Source of the DNA: Clostridia bacterium
GTDB lineage: Bacteria > Bacillota > Clostridia > Lachnospirales > Anaerotignaceae
Length of the DNA: 62,360 bases
Assembly (NCBI GenBank): GCA_910575055.1
Contig: CAJTDC010000018.1
Location: 1 to 62,360, forward strand
Reading direction: 5' to 3'
The notes under the pieces were generated by a model. The model was not told the DNA's origin and made no database searches. It saw nothing but the letters and a program-made list of their open reading frames with translations. The translations under genes and the position numbers were made by a program. Shown here one piece after another: positions 17,867 to 28,600 of the stretch; the stretch's first letter is position 1; each line of letters begins with the position of its first letter.

Positions 17867-18490
17867 TTAAAGTATTTTGACACGATTTTCAGTCAATTTT
17901 AAGCGATTATGTGCAAATAACTGTATAACATTAGGTAATATCTCCCATTCTGCTTCTTCCATAACTCTTTTTTGTAATCGCTCTGGTGTATCATCTTCTA
18001 AAACAGAAACAGCTTTCTGCATAATAATAGGACCAGCGTCTGTTTCTTCTGTTACAAAGTGTACTGTTGCACCAGTTATTTTTACACCTTTTTTCAATGC
18101 AGCCTCATGAACTTTTAAACCATAATAACCATTTCCACAAAATGAAGGGATTAAAGATGGATGTATATTTATAATTCTATTTTCAAATTCCTTAATAAAT
18201 AAAGAACCAAGTACAACCATAAAACCAGCCATAACAATAAGCTCTACTTCTGTTCTTTTCATATGCTCTATAAGTGCCTTCTGATATAATATATCTGTTT
18301 CATAATCTGTCTTTCTAATACAAACAGTATTAATATTATATTTTTTTGCTCGCTCTAAAGCATAAGCATTTGAATTAGAACTAACTACAGTAACAATCTC
18401 TGTATCTGTTAATCTTCCTGACTGAATAGCATCAATAATAGCTTGAAAATTTGTTCCTCCACCAGAAACTAAAACACCTATTTTAAGCAT
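17867..18490 (-). CDS. purN: Phosphoribosylglycinamide formyltransferase
   Basis: 207 residues. It formylates GAR using 10-formyl-tetrahydrofolate, the third step of purine synthesis. Visible marks: [19 protein letters not shown] (GAR site), MAGFMVVLG, then [13 protein letters not shown] (catalytic Asn/His) and [18 protein letters not shown] (catalytic Asp loop). The ATG overlaps the 3' end of purM by 13 bp, indicating translational coupling; purD follows 19 bp later. Confidence 0.96.
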   Translation of the reverse strand: MLKIGVLVSGGGTNFQAIIDAIQSGRLTDTEIVTVVSSNSNAYALERAKKYNINTVCIRKTDYETDILYQKALIEHMKRTEVELIVMAGFMVVLGSLFIKEFENRIINIHPSLIPSFCGNGYYGLKVHEAALKKGVKITGATVHFVTEETDAGPIIMQKAVSVLEDDTPERLQKRVMEEAEWEILPNVIQLFAHNRLKLTENRVKIL

Positions 18491-19515
18491 ATTTCTACCT
18501 CTTTTTCACTAGATATTATTTTTCCTATTACATACCCTTCTTCTCCCATTTCATGAAGTATATTGATAACAGTTTTTACATTTTCTTTTGCAACAACGCA
18601 AATCATACCTATTCCCATATTAAACGTATTATACATATTTATTCTACTAATATCACCTGTTTTTTGCATTAAATCAAATATAGGAAGTACTGGCCATGTT
18701 CCTTCTTCTATGTATGCACAAAGATTTTTTCCTTTAGGAATACATCTTGGAATATTTTCTATAAAACCACCACCAGTAATATTACTAATCCCCTTTATTT
18801 CTACTTTTTCAATTAAACTAAGTATTTCTTTAACATAAATTTTTGTAGGTTTTAAAAGTGTTTCTCCTAGTGTTTCATTTAAAGAAGTTACAAATTCTTT
18901 GCAACTAGTCTCAGAAGGACGAAAAATCTTTCTAACTAAAGAATATCCGTTACTATGAATACCGCTGGAAGGTAATCCAATAATAACATCTCCTTCTACA
19001 ATATTTTCACCACTAATAATTTTTTCTTTGTCTACTACACCTACAGCAAAACCAGCCATATCATATTCATTTTTAGCATAAAACCCAGGCATTTCAGCTG
19101 TTTCACCACCAATTAAAGCACAACCAGCTTGACGACAACCTTCTGCAACGCCACTTACAATTTCAGCAATTCTTTCAGGTACATTTTTTCCACAAGCAAT
19201 ATAATCTAAAAAAAATAAAGGCTGTGCACCATTACAAATAATATCATTAACACACATAGCAACACAATCAATACCAACAGTAGTATGTTTATCTTGTATA
19301 AAAGCTAACTTTAATTTTGTACCTACACCATCTGTTCCAGAAATAAGTACTGGCTCTTTCATTTGCAAGCTTCCAAGTGAAAACATACCACCAAATCCAC
19401 CAATATCTCCTAATACTTCTTTACGAAATGTACTTTTTACATGTTCTCGCATCAATTTTACAGACTTATATCCTGCTTCTACATCTACGCCTGCATCTTT
19501 ATAATCAAGCCCCAT
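18478..19515 (-). CDS. purM: Phosphoribosylformylglycinamidine cyclo-ligase
   Basis: 345 residues. It closes the imidazole ring to AIR with ATP. Marks: [15 protein letters not shown] at the N-terminus, [37 protein letters not shown] and [16 protein letters not shown]. It is the first gene of the local purM-N-D cluster. Strong AAGGAGG ribosome site. The promoter must lie in the roughly 50 bp between it and the upstream terminator at 19565-19592; no guanine riboswitch fits there. Confidence 0.96.
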   Translation of the reverse strand: MGLDYKDAGVDVEAGYKSVKLMREHVKSTFRKEVLGDIGGFGGMFSLGSLQMKEPVLISGTDGVGTKLKLAFIQDKHTTVGIDCVAMCVNDIICNGAQPLFFLDYIACGKNVPERIAEIVSGVAEGCRQAGCALIGGETAEMPGFYAKNEYDMAGFAVGVVDKEKIISGENIVEGDVIIGLPSSGIHSNGYSLVRKIFRPSETSCKEFVTSLNETLGETLLKPTKIYVKEILSLIEKVEIKGISNITGGGFIENIPRCIPKGKNLCAYIEEGTWPVLPIFDLMQKTGDISRINMYNTFNMGIGMICVVAKENVKTVINILHEMGEEGYVIGKIISSEKEVEICLK

Positions 19516-19564
19516 CTTTTTTCCTCCTTAATTTTTCTTTTTACATAATATACCTAAAAAAGTA

Positions 19565-19592
19565 AAACAGATTTCATCTTTGAAACCTGTTT
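19565..19592 (-). terminator. Terminator after the M16 peptidase gene
   Basis: AAACAGATTTCA / TGAAACCTGTTT (19565-19576, 19581-19592), one mismatch, followed on the minus strand by TTTTACTTTTTT. Confidence 0.75.
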
Positions 19593-19677
19593 AAAAAAAT
19601 GAAACCATATCCCTACTTTTATTTATATCATAATTTACACAAAAAAGCAATAAAAACAATATTTTCTACAAAATCAA

Positions 19678-22605
19678 TTATATTGAAGGTATATATGGCA
19701 TTATTTGTGAAAATAATTGAGTTTGTGAATATATAGCATTTTCATTTCCAATTGTACAAATATTTTGTTTCTTAACTATTTTTTCTAGCAAAGGAACATA
19801 CACTTGTAATTTTTTAGTTGTAGTTGCTAAAACTTCATCTCGTTCTTTTTGTTGAATTTCTGGAGTAACACCGTTTAAATATCTAGCTATAGCTAAATCT
19901 GCTTTTTCTGAATTATTAAAAGGCTTATCCATAACATTAATAGTCCCTAAAATATATTTCGTTAAATCTACATTTGTTTTACAGAATTCTTCTAAAAAAG
20001 ATACTACATTTTTATATGCAAAATATGTTCTATCTATATTAGGATCTCTATAAGAATAAAAGTAAATACTACCATTTCTTAAAAAACGACTATAACATCC
20101 ATATGCTCCTCCCTGCACACGCACAACATTCCATAAATATTCTAAATCTAATATTGTTTTTAATACAGATAATTCACCATTATAAACATAACCATAATCC
20201 GTTAAATTACCAGATTGAATATTATATTGTACTTTTGAAGAACTAATTAATCCCTCTTTTGTACTCTGAAATAAAAATTGATAATTTTGTTTATTGACAG
20301 ATTTATCTAAAAGAGTATCATATATTTTTTGTATCTCTAATTTATAACTATATAAACTAGAATTTTCACAACTAACAGCAACAAAAAGATTTTGTTTTGT
20401 AAATATATAAGAATATACTTCTTGTAATTTTGAAATCACTTCATCAATATTTTGTTCTATTTTTTTTTCTATTTTAGCAAGAAAATGATAAAACGCAATT
20501 CCTGATACTTCCTCTTTTATTTTAGAGCCTAAAGTAATATGGCTCATACTTCTAACAACACCAGCTAAATGAGGTGCATTTCGTAGATAATTTTCTAATC
20601 TAACCTTTTCTGATTTTATTATTTTCTTTAAATTCCCCTTTTCATTAAACTTTGTTTCAAATAATATAGACTTTATAATATCAAAAAATTTTGATATATT
20701 TTTTTCCAATACTTTTCCATTAATTGTTATAAAACAATTACAATCTTGTTTAGAAGTAGAATAAATATCACTACTTAAACCAATACCACCAGTACAAAAA
20801 TTGATTTCTAATGGTAATTGCTCAAATGTATATTGTTTCGTATCTAACTTTCCCATAACACTAGCTAAAAGTCCTACATAAGGCAAAAGAATTTCTGGAA
20901 CAGAGGAAATATCAAAAAGTAATTGTGAATAAATAATACCATTTGTTTCTAATGGTGTAAAAATCATACGATATTTTTCCAAAATATGCTGAGTAGGAAG
21001 AGTATCTACATTTTTATTAATTTCACTTATTTTTAAAAATGGTATCTGATTTATAATTTCTTCACTTTCCTCTTCAGATTGATAATTTTGTAATAATTTA
21101 TTTTCTTTAATTAACTGCTCCATTTCAACTTCAGATAAATTACTTTTTATTTTCTGCATTTCTTTAGAAAAATTAAATTCTATTTTAGATTGTTTTCCCT
21201 TTTCTGGAGAAACAATTACTATACTCTTATTATTATTTTGTAGTATTAACTTTCGAATTAATTGTTCAAAAAAATCCGTATTTAAAGAGGATTTTATTAC
21301 TTGAAATTGTTCCCAATGATATAATGATTTTATAGGACTTTTTCCATGTAACCAACTTTTCATTAATTTCATACCATAAACTAATCCCTTCGGCCTATTA
21401 CCAAAGTCCTCTTCTTTTAAATAAAATTCCCATCTATTTAATGTTGCTTCAATTATTTTTTTATCTAATCCTTTTTGAACAACTTCTTGTAATATATTCT
21501 CTATTGTTTCCTTAAAAATATTCACATTTTCTCTTTCTGACTTTTTAGCAATAATACTAAATACCATATCATAGCTCGAAGAGTCAAACCATCCTTCTAC
21601 CTCTTCTGCAATTCCCAAATCTATTAGAGCCTTTTTTAAAGGAGAAGCATTTGTTTCTAACAAAATATAATTTAATACATCAAGTGCAAATATTAACACA
21701 GGATTTGTTGATTTTCCCACACGAATATTGTAAGAAAGAAATGTATTTCTTTTTTCTTCTTCTTTCGTATTAACAGAAAAAGTATCCTCTAACAATGCCA
21801 TTTTTGAAAAGTCTTTTTCTAATAAAATATCTAAATTAAAATGTTTTTTTTCAAAATGACTTAAATATTCTTTATCAATCCACTCTAGTTGTTTCTCAAT
21901 ATTCATATCTCCATATAAATAAATATAACTATTCGATGGGTGATAATATTTTTTATGAAATTCTAAAAAATCTTCATACATTAAATTGGGAATATTTTCT
22001 GGATTACCACCAGATTCAAATTTATACGTAGTTGAAGGAAAAAGACTTCTTGATATGGCATTATTTAATATACTCTCAGGGTCAGACAATGCTCCTTTCA
22101 TTTCATTATATACAACACCTTTTATTGATAAAGAAGCATTTTTATCTTCTAAAACATAATGCCATCCTTCTTGCATAAATATTTCTTTCTTTTCATAAAT
22201 ACGAGGATAAAAAACAGCATCTAAATAAACATCCATCATATTCATAAAATCTTTTTCATTTCTACTAGCAATAGGATACATTGTCTTATCCGCATAAGTT
22301 AAAGCATTTAAATAAGTATTAAGAGAACCTTTAGCCAATTCATTAAATGGGTCTTTTGCTTGATACTTCCTGGAGCCACAAAGCACAGAATGCTCTAAAA
22401 TATGAGGTATACCACAATCATCTGATGGTGGAGTTTTAAAAGAAATAAAAAAAACTTTATTATCATCTTTATTTTTTATATAGAATAATTTTGCTCCACT
22501 TTGGATATGCTCAAATAAATAGCCATTTGAATGAATATCCTTTATTTCTGCACATTCTTTTAAATAAAAACCATAATAATATTTTCCAATTTGAAAATCT
22601 ATCAT
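19678..22605 (-). CDS. M16C-family metallopeptidase (PreP/presequence protease-like)
   Basis: 975 residues, the length expected for the one-chain M16C enzymes (two M16 halves plus the M16C-associated hairpin linker). The inverted zinc motif is H68-I-L-E71-H72 (CGIPHILEHSVLCGS), followed by NELAKGSLNTYLNALTYADK and the distal glutamate region VVYNEMKGALSDPE. The C-terminal half has VVRVQGGAYGCYSRF and YSYRDPN, the substrate-side Arg/Tyr signature of the family. Members degrade unstructured peptides inside a closing chamber. No signal peptide, so cytosolic. It is a single gene with AGGAG before ATG. Confidence 0.92.
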   Translation of the reverse strand: MIDFQIGKYYYGFYLKECAEIKDIHSNGYLFEHIQSGAKLFYIKNKDDNKVFFISFKTPPSDDCGIPHILEHSVLCGSRKYQAKDPFNELAKGSLNTYLNALTYADKTMYPIASRNEKDFMNMMDVYLDAVFYPRIYEKKEIFMQEGWHYVLEDKNASLSIKGVVYNEMKGALSDPESILNNAISRSLFPSTTYKFESGGNPENIPNLMYEDFLEFHKKYYHPSNSYIYLYGDMNIEKQLEWIDKEYLSHFEKKHFNLDILLEKDFSKMALLEDTFSVNTKEEEKRNTFLSYNIRVGKSTNPVLIFALDVLNYILLETNASPLKKALIDLGIAEEVEGWFDSSSYDMVFSIIAKKSERENVNIFKETIENILQEVVQKGLDKKIIEATLNRWEFYLKEEDFGNRPKGLVYGMKLMKSWLHGKSPIKSLYHWEQFQVIKSSLNTDFFEQLIRKLILQNNNKSIVIVSPEKGKQSKIEFNFSKEMQKIKSNLSEVEMEQLIKENKLLQNYQSEEESEEIINQIPFLKISEINKNVDTLPTQHILEKYRMIFTPLETNGIIYSQLLFDISSVPEILLPYVGLLASVMGKLDTKQYTFEQLPLEINFCTGGIGLSSDIYSTSKQDCNCFITINGKVLEKNISKFFDIIKSILFETKFNEKGNLKKIIKSEKVRLENYLRNAPHLAGVVRSMSHITLGSKIKEEVSGIAFYHFLAKIEKKIEQNIDEVISKLQEVYSYIFTKQNLFVAVSCENSSLYSYKLEIQKIYDTLLDKSVNKQNYQFLFQSTKEGLISSSKVQYNIQSGNLTDYGYVYNGELSVLKTILDLEYLWNVVRVQGGAYGCYSRFLRNGSIYFYSYRDPNIDRTYFAYKNVVSFLEEFCKTNVDLTKYILGTINVMDKPFNNSEKADLAIARYLNGVTPEIQQKERDEVLATTTKKLQVYVPLLEKIVKKQNICTIGNENAIYSQTQLFSQIMPYIPSI

Positions 22606-22721
22606 ATAATTCTCCTTTCTAATAAATACATAAATGGTTTAAAAAGCAAGTTCTAATTTAAACCATTTACATCAGTTTAACATATTTTAATAAAAATTGG
22701 AAATCATTTTACGAAAAAAGG

Positions 22722-22758
22722 TTGACAAGATTAAAAATGTAATTTATAATAATTATTA
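22722..22758 (+). promoter_or_regulatory. Rubrerythrin promoter overlapped by a PerR-type box
   Basis: A perfect TTGACA (22722-22727), 17 nt, TATAAT (22745-22750). TTATAATAATTATTA (22744-22758) matches the PerR box consensus TTATAATNATTATAA at all but one position and covers the -10. Peroxide-inducible control is inferred; no perR gene is in the window. Confidence 0.8.
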
Positions 22759-22819
22759 TTTAACAATAATTAAATAAATATTATTACTTTTATATTCAAA
22801 ACTTAAGGAGGATTTTATT

Positions 22820-23362
22820 ATGAAAAAATTTGTTTGTTCCGTATGTGGTTATGTACACGAAGGTGACTCTGCTCCAGCACAATGTCCAATTTGTAAAGCA
22901 AGTGCTGACAAATTTACAGAACAAATTGGCGAAATGACATGGGCTTCTGAACACGTAATTGGAGTTGCTAAAGGTTCTAGTGAAGACATTATGGCTGATT
23001 TAAGAGCAAATTTTGAAGGCGAATGCACAGAAGTTGGTATGTATCTTGCTATGGCTCGTGTTGCTCATAGAGAAGGATATCCAGAAGTTGGTTTATACTA
23101 TGAAAAAGCTGCTTGGGAAGAAGCTGAACATGCTTGTAAATTTGCTGAACTGTTAGGAGAAGTTGTAACAGACTCTACAAAGAAAAATCTTGAACTTCGT
23201 ATTGCTGCTGAAAATGGTGCAACAGCTGGTAAAACAGACCTTGCAAAACGTGCTAAAGCTGCAAATCTAGATGCAATTCATGATACAGTACATGAAATGG
23301 CTAGAGATGAAGCAAGACATGGCAAAGCATTTCAGGGACTTTACAACAGATATTTTAAATAA
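22820..23362 (+). CDS. Reverse rubrerythrin (rubredoxin domain N-terminal)
   Basis: 180 residues. A rubredoxin-like centre comes first (C6-x-x-C9 and C22-x-x-C25) and the four-helix diiron domain second. The carboxylate/His ligands are visible in [41 protein letters not shown] and [15 protein letters not shown]. This domain order defines reverse rubrerythrins, NADH-linked peroxidases that protect clostridia from H2O2 and O2. It is a monocistronic gene with a consensus promoter, a PerR-type operator and a strong terminator, as expected for a highly induced stress gene. Confidence 0.95.
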   Translation: MKKFVCSVCGYVHEGDSAPAQCPICKASADKFTEQIGEMTWASEHVIGVAKGSSEDIMADLRANFEGECTEVGMYLAMARVAHREGYPEVGLYYEKAAWEEAEHACKFAELLGEVVTDSTKKNLELRIAAENGATAGKTDLAKRAKAANLDAIHDTVHEMARDEARHGKAFQGLYNRYFK

Positions 23363-23370
23363 GAAATTTA

Positions 23371-23408
23371 AAAAAGAAGCTAGTAATAAAAAACTAGCTT
23401 CTTTTTTC
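23371..23408. terminator. Bidirectional terminator between rubrerythrin and luxS
   Basis: A 14-bp perfect stem (AAAAAGAAGCTAGT / ACTAGCTTCTTTTT, 23371-23384 and 23393-23406) with A-run and T-run, between convergent genes. Confidence 0.9.
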
Positions 23409-23446
23409 TTTACTTATCTACTATTTTTTTCTATTCTGTAATCTTC

Positions 23447-23932
23447 TCAATAATTTTGCACAGGATACTCTAAATTTTCTTTTTTTATTTGATATAGTAC
23501 TTCTTCTAAAAACTTACAACATTCTATTTTTGTAATCTCCAAATTATGGTCTAAGTAATTACCACACATATAAGATTTTGCCGCTGGAATTTCTCCCGTA
23601 AAATTAACCATATACTCAAAAGATTGTGTAATAATTTTAATAACATCTTCTGAGTTTAAGTCCCCTTTAAAAATAACATACATACCTGTACGACACCCCA
23701 TAGGACCAACATAAATTGTTTTATCTGCCCATTCCATATGGCTTCTAAAAAATGTTGCCATCAAATGTTCAATGGTATGCATCACAGAAGTATCCATTAC
23801 CATTTCCCTATTAGGTTCTTTCATTCTAACATCAAATGTTGTTAAAATACCATTCTCAACAGTATCTTTTCTAGAAACATAAATACCCCTTAATAATTTA
23901 TCGTGATTAATTCCAAAACTTGTAACGTCCAT
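23447..23932 (-). CDS. luxS: S-ribosylhomocysteine lyase
   Basis: 161 residues. It cleaves S-ribosylhomocysteine to homocysteine and the AI-2 precursor DPD, in the activated methyl cycle. Metal ligands are H52 and H56 (MHTIEHLMAT) and C123 (MCGNYLDHN); the catalytic cysteine is C80 (GPMGCRTGMY). All are present. It stands alone without pfs or metK nearby. AGGAG ribosome site ahead of the ATG. Confidence 0.97.
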   Translation of the reverse strand: MDVTSFGINHDKLLRGIYVSRKDTVENGILTTFDVRMKEPNREMVMDTSVMHTIEHLMATFFRSHMEWADKTIYVGPMGCRTGMYVIFKGDLNSEDVIKIITQSFEYMVNFTGEIPAAKSYMCGNYLDHNLEITKIECCKFLEEVLYQIKKENLEYPVQNY

Positions 23933-24100
23933 AAATTCCTCTCCTTTATTATCAATTATAGTATATTTTATACTCTATTATATCAAAATACAATATTAAT
24001 TTCATAAAATATGCTAATATTCTTTTATATGTTGCATAATATATTTCTTTCTTTTATACTAAATAATAAAATAATGTAAAAATAGAAAGAAGGAATTAAA

Positions 24101-24655
24101 ATGAGTATTACTAGAGAAGAAGCATGGAATTTATTAAATGAATTTAATAAAGAACCTTTTCATATTCGTCATGCTGAAGTAGTAGAAGGAATTATGAAAT
24201 ATTTTGCAAGAGAACTGGGCTATGGAGAAGAAGAAGAATTTTGGGGTATTGTTGGATTATTACACGATTTAGATTTTGAGCAATATCCAGAACAACATTG
24301 TATAAAAGAACAAGAAATTATGAAAGAAAGAGGTATTGACGAAAGAATTATCCATGCAGTAGCAAGCCATGGTTATGGTCTTGTAATAGATGTCAAACCA
24401 GAACACGAAATGGAAAAGGTTCTTTTTGCAGTTGACGAATTATCTGGATTACTAGGTGCAGCAGCTAAAATGCGTCCTTCCAAAAGTGTACAAGATATGG
24501 AATTAAAATCTGCTAAAAAAAAGTTTAAAGACAAAGCATTTGCAGCTGGTTGTTCTAGAGATGTTATTCGTAAAGGAGCTGAAATGTTAGGTTGGGAATT
24601 AGATGAATTAATTAATAAAACAATCATAGCTATGAGAGAAGACCCTAAAAATTAA
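24101..24655 (+). CDS. HD-domain (HDIG-type) protein
   Basis: 184 residues. An HD-type metal site with FHIRHAEVVEGIM, GLLHDLDFEQYPEQH and AVASHGYG, then AVDELSGLLGAAA. This layout is the small HDIG hydrolase family common in Clostridia (nucleotide or phosphate-ester hydrolase by family; substrate unknown). It is divergent from luxS and single-gene, closed by the hairpin at 24772-24805. Confidence 0.8.
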   Translation: MSITREEAWNLLNEFNKEPFHIRHAEVVEGIMKYFARELGYGEEEEFWGIVGLLHDLDFEQYPEQHCIKEQEIMKERGIDERIIHAVASHGYGLVIDVKPEHEMEKVLFAVDELSGLLGAAAKMRPSKSVQDMELKSAKKKFKDKAFAAGCSRDVIRKGAEMLGWELDELINKTIIAMREDPKN

Positions 24656-24771
24656 TAATATATTTTAATTGTTAAAAGAGACATTTTCTGTCAATTTTCT
24701 ATCTAAAAGAAAATACTCAATATTTATTGCATCACTATATCTCTTATATCTACTATGATAATGTCAAAAAA

Positions 24772-24805
24772 TCAAAAAAGTCAACTATTAGGTTGACTTT
24801 TTTGA
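24772..24805. terminator. Bidirectional terminator between the HD gene and tatD
   Basis: TCAAAAAAGTCAAC / GTTGACTTTTTTGA, a perfect 14-bp stem (24772-24785, 24792-24805) with a 6-nt loop. Confidence 0.9.
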
Positions 24806-24840
24806 CAATCTGACCTTCTAAAGGTGTATTTTTACTTAAA

Positions 24841-25626
24841 CTAAATATTAAAAAATTCTTTTGTATTTTTTGTTACAATTTCTGCTACTTCATTTTCTTC
24901 CTTATTTAAACATTTTGAAATTGTTTTTAGTATATGTCTTAAATAAATTGGCTCATTCCTTCTAGTATTTACTTTTAAATCTCTTGGAATTAAAAAAGGT
25001 GCATCTGTTTCTATCATTAATCTATTTATAGGTATCATTTTAATTAATGTTTTTAAATGTTGTCCCTTTCTTTCATCACAAATCCACCCTGTAATACCAA
25101 TAAAACACCCCATTTTTAAATAATTTTGTAGTTCTATACCATTACCTGTAAAACAATGTACTACAGAACGATTGCAAATTTCTTTATGTTTCATCATTAT
25201 CTTTTTAAAATCAGTATATGCAGCTCTTTCATGTAAAAATAAAGGCATATTCAATTCTTCTGCTAATATAATTTGCTCTTCAAACCATTTCCTTTGTATA
25301 TCTCTTGGAGAAAAATCTCTGTCATAATCTAAACCACATTCTCCAATTGCACAAACTTGAGATTTCTGTGCTAATTTTCGTAATTCAGATATTGTATTTT
25401 TATTACATGTTTTAGCATCATGAGGGTGTACTCCTACTGTACAATAAAGTTTTTTAGAATATTTTTCGGCAAAATTTACAGCTTTTTTACTATCATTTAA
25501 ATGCACTCCTGTAATAATGAGAGGAGTAATATTTTGTTCTTCTGCTCTTTTTATTATATCTTCTCTATCAATATCAAATTGTTTGTTCATTAAGTTCAAT
25601 CCAATATCAATAATCTGTTTCTCCAT
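24841..25626 (-). CDS. TatD-family metal-dependent nuclease
   Basis: 261 residues. A TIM-barrel metallohydrolase of the TatD family. The N-terminal strand usually carries HxH; here it reads IDIGLNLMNKQFD, so the first metal His pair is not in its usual form. The remaining sites are visible: CTVGVHPHD, AIGECGLDYDRD (Glu ligand), PLFLHERAAYTDF (His), VHCFTGN (His) and IETDAPFLIPRD (Asp). The start is placed at ATG 25626, preceded by GGAG at 6 nt, rather than four codons upstream, where no spacing for a ribosome site exists. It follows pyc by 24 bp and may be co-transcribed. Confidence 0.85.
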   Translation of the reverse strand: MEKQIIDIGLNLMNKQFDIDREDIIKRAEEQNITPLIITGVHLNDSKKAVNFAEKYSKKLYCTVGVHPHDAKTCNKNTISELRKLAQKSQVCAIGECGLDYDRDFSPRDIQRKWFEEQIILAEELNMPLFLHERAAYTDFKKIMMKHKEICNRSVVHCFTGNGIELQNYLKMGCFIGITGWICDERKGQHLKTLIKMIPINRLMIETDAPFLIPRDLKVNTRRNEPIYLRHILKTISKCLNKEENEVAEIVTKNTKEFFNI

Positions 25627-25650
25627 AATGTACTCCATTCCTTCTAAAAA

Positions 25651-28600
25651 TTATTTTGCCTCATCTTCTTCATTTAATACAAATGAAATGAGAAGTTCTT
25701 CTTGGCTTACTTTATCTCCCTCCTTAATATAAATTTTGTCCACTATACCATCTACTTTAGACAATACAGATGTTTCCATTTTCATAGCTTCCACTGTCAT
25801 CAATACCATATTTTTATTTACTTTCTCTCCTTCTTTTACAAATATTTTACCAACTGTACCTGGTATTGTAGAACCTAAATGACAAGGATTATTTTTATCT
25901 GCCTTTAATATTCTATTTGTATTAACCTCTAAATTCTTATCTTGAATTTTTACTTCTCTCATAACACCATTAATTTCAAATGTTAAAGAACGCATTCCTT
26001 CCTCATTTGCTTCGGAAGCATCAACATATTTAATTAACAAATCTTTTCCTTCACCAATATTAATATTTGTTTCTTCTCCTTTTGATAATCCATAAAAGAA
26101 AATATTACTTTCTAGTTGAGAAACATCATTATAATATTCTTGATAATCACAATAATCATCATATACTTTAGGATATAAAGCATAACTAATAACATTTTTA
26201 TCATTAATTTGCTTCATAGAATGAGCTTTTGTAAGATGATCTTTAATCGCATCAAAATCTTCTTCAGGTAATAACTTTCCAGGACGTTCTGAAATTGCCT
26301 CTTTTCCTTTTAATACAATTTTCTGCAATTCTTTAGGAAAACCTCCATCAGGTTGACCAATATTACCAGAAAAGTAACCTACAATAGAATCTGGATAAGA
26401 TAAATCTTTTCCCTCTACTAATATATTATCCTTATTTAAACCATTTTTTGACATAAATATTGCCATATCTCCTACAACTTTAGAAGATGGTGTTACTTTT
26501 ACAATATTTCCAAGTAAATCATTCGCCTGCTTATAAAGCTGTTTAATTTCTTCAAAATTATCTTCAGACCCCATTGATTTTACCTGGGCTAATAAATTAG
26601 AATATTGTCCACCAGGAATTTCATATTTATAAATTTCTGTATTTGGTGTATTCATTTCACTTTCAAAACTTTTATATACTTGTCTTACTCCAGAATAATA
26701 TCTACTTAATTCATTCAATTCATCAATGTCTAATCCTGTATCTCTCTCTGTACCACGTAATGCTTCTACTACTGCATTCATAGATGGTTGACTTGTTAAA
26801 GAACTCATAGATTGTATAGCAAGGTCAACAATATTTACACCTGCCTCTGCTGCCATAAGCACAGTACTAACACCATTACCAGTTGTATCATGTGTGTGTA
26901 AATGCAATGGAATATTTAATTCAGATTTCAAAGCAGTAAATAATTCTTTTGCTGCATATGGTTTTAATAAACCAGCCATATCTTTAATAGCAAAAATATG
27001 GCAACCCATATTTTGTAATTCTTTTGCCTTTTTCAAATAATAATCAATTGTATATTTCTTTTCTTTTGGGTCTAATATATCTCCTGTATAACAAATTGTA
27101 CCCTCCACAATTTTTCCTGTTTTTAATGCCTCTTCAATAGGCATTTTCATATTTTCAATCCAATTCAAACTATCAAAAATTCTAAATACATCAATACCTG
27201 TTTTAGCAGAAACTTGAATAAATTTTTGTACAACATTATCAGGATAATTAGCATATCCAACAGCATTAGATGCTCTTAAAAGCATCTGTATCAATGTATT
27301 TGGCATATATTTACGCAAAGTTTCTAAACGAACCCAAGGAGATTCTTTTAAAAAACGATAAGCAACATCAAAAGTTGCTCCACCCCATGCTTCTACAGAA
27401 AAAGCATTTGCCATAGCTTTATTTGTTGCAGGTGCTGCTTTCACAAGGTCTTTCGTTCTAAAACGAGTTGCAACTAAAGATTGATGAGCATCTCTCATTG
27501 TACTATCTGTTACAAATAATCTTTTTTCATTCATTAATTTTTGCGTATATTCCTTTGCTCCTAACTTCAAAAAAATATCTCTTGCACCAACTACCGTTTC
27601 GCTTTGTCCGAATGTAGGAATATGAATTGGGTCTAATTCAGGTTTATGTCCATGAGCTTCATTTACAATTTGATTTCCAATAAATTCTGCAATTTTAGTA
27701 GCTCTATCTTGCCCTAATGTAATGTTGAATAATTCAGGAGTTTGCTCTATAAATGTTGTAGTACATTTTCCATCTATAAATGTTTTACTTTGTAATACAT
27801 TTATTAAAAATGGAATATTTGTTTTAATTCCTCTAATTCTTGTTTCTTTTAACGCTCTAACTGCTTTTTTAGTAGCTTTTTGAAAATCTCTGTCATAAGC
27901 AATTATTTTTACTAATAAGCTATCATAATAAGGTGTAATTTCACCACCTGTATAAGCAGTACCCCCATCTAATCTAATGCCATTACCGGCAGCAGAACGA
28001 TAAACAGAAATTTTTCCTGTATCAGGTAAGAAATTATTAGAAGGGTCTTCTGTTGTAACTCTCATTTGTATAGCATGACCATTACAATAAATACTTTCTT
28101 GAGAAGGAATATTGATTTCTGGAGAATTTAGTGGATATCCTTCTTCAATTAAAATTTGAGCTTGTACAATATCAATACCTGTTATTTCTTCCGTAACAGT
28201 ATGTTCTACTTGTATACGAGGGTTCATTTCAATAAAATAATAATTTTCATCTGCATCTACCAAAAATTCTAATGTACCTGCATTTTTATATCCTACATAT
28301 TTTGCTATTTTAATAGCATCAGAAAATATTTTTTCTCTTGTTTCTATACTAACAGTAGAAGCAGGAGCATACTCTACTACTTTTTGATGTCTTCGTTGTA
28401 CAGAACAATCTCTATCAAAAAGATGTACTACATTTCCATACTTATCACCTAATACCTGTACTTCAATATGTTTTGGATTTCTCAAATATTTTTCAATAAA
28501 TATTTTATCATCACCAAATGCCTTTTTTGCTTCATTTCTCGCTTCTTCAAATTCCTTAGGCATTTCTTCTGCATTATTAACAATACGCATACCACGTCCG

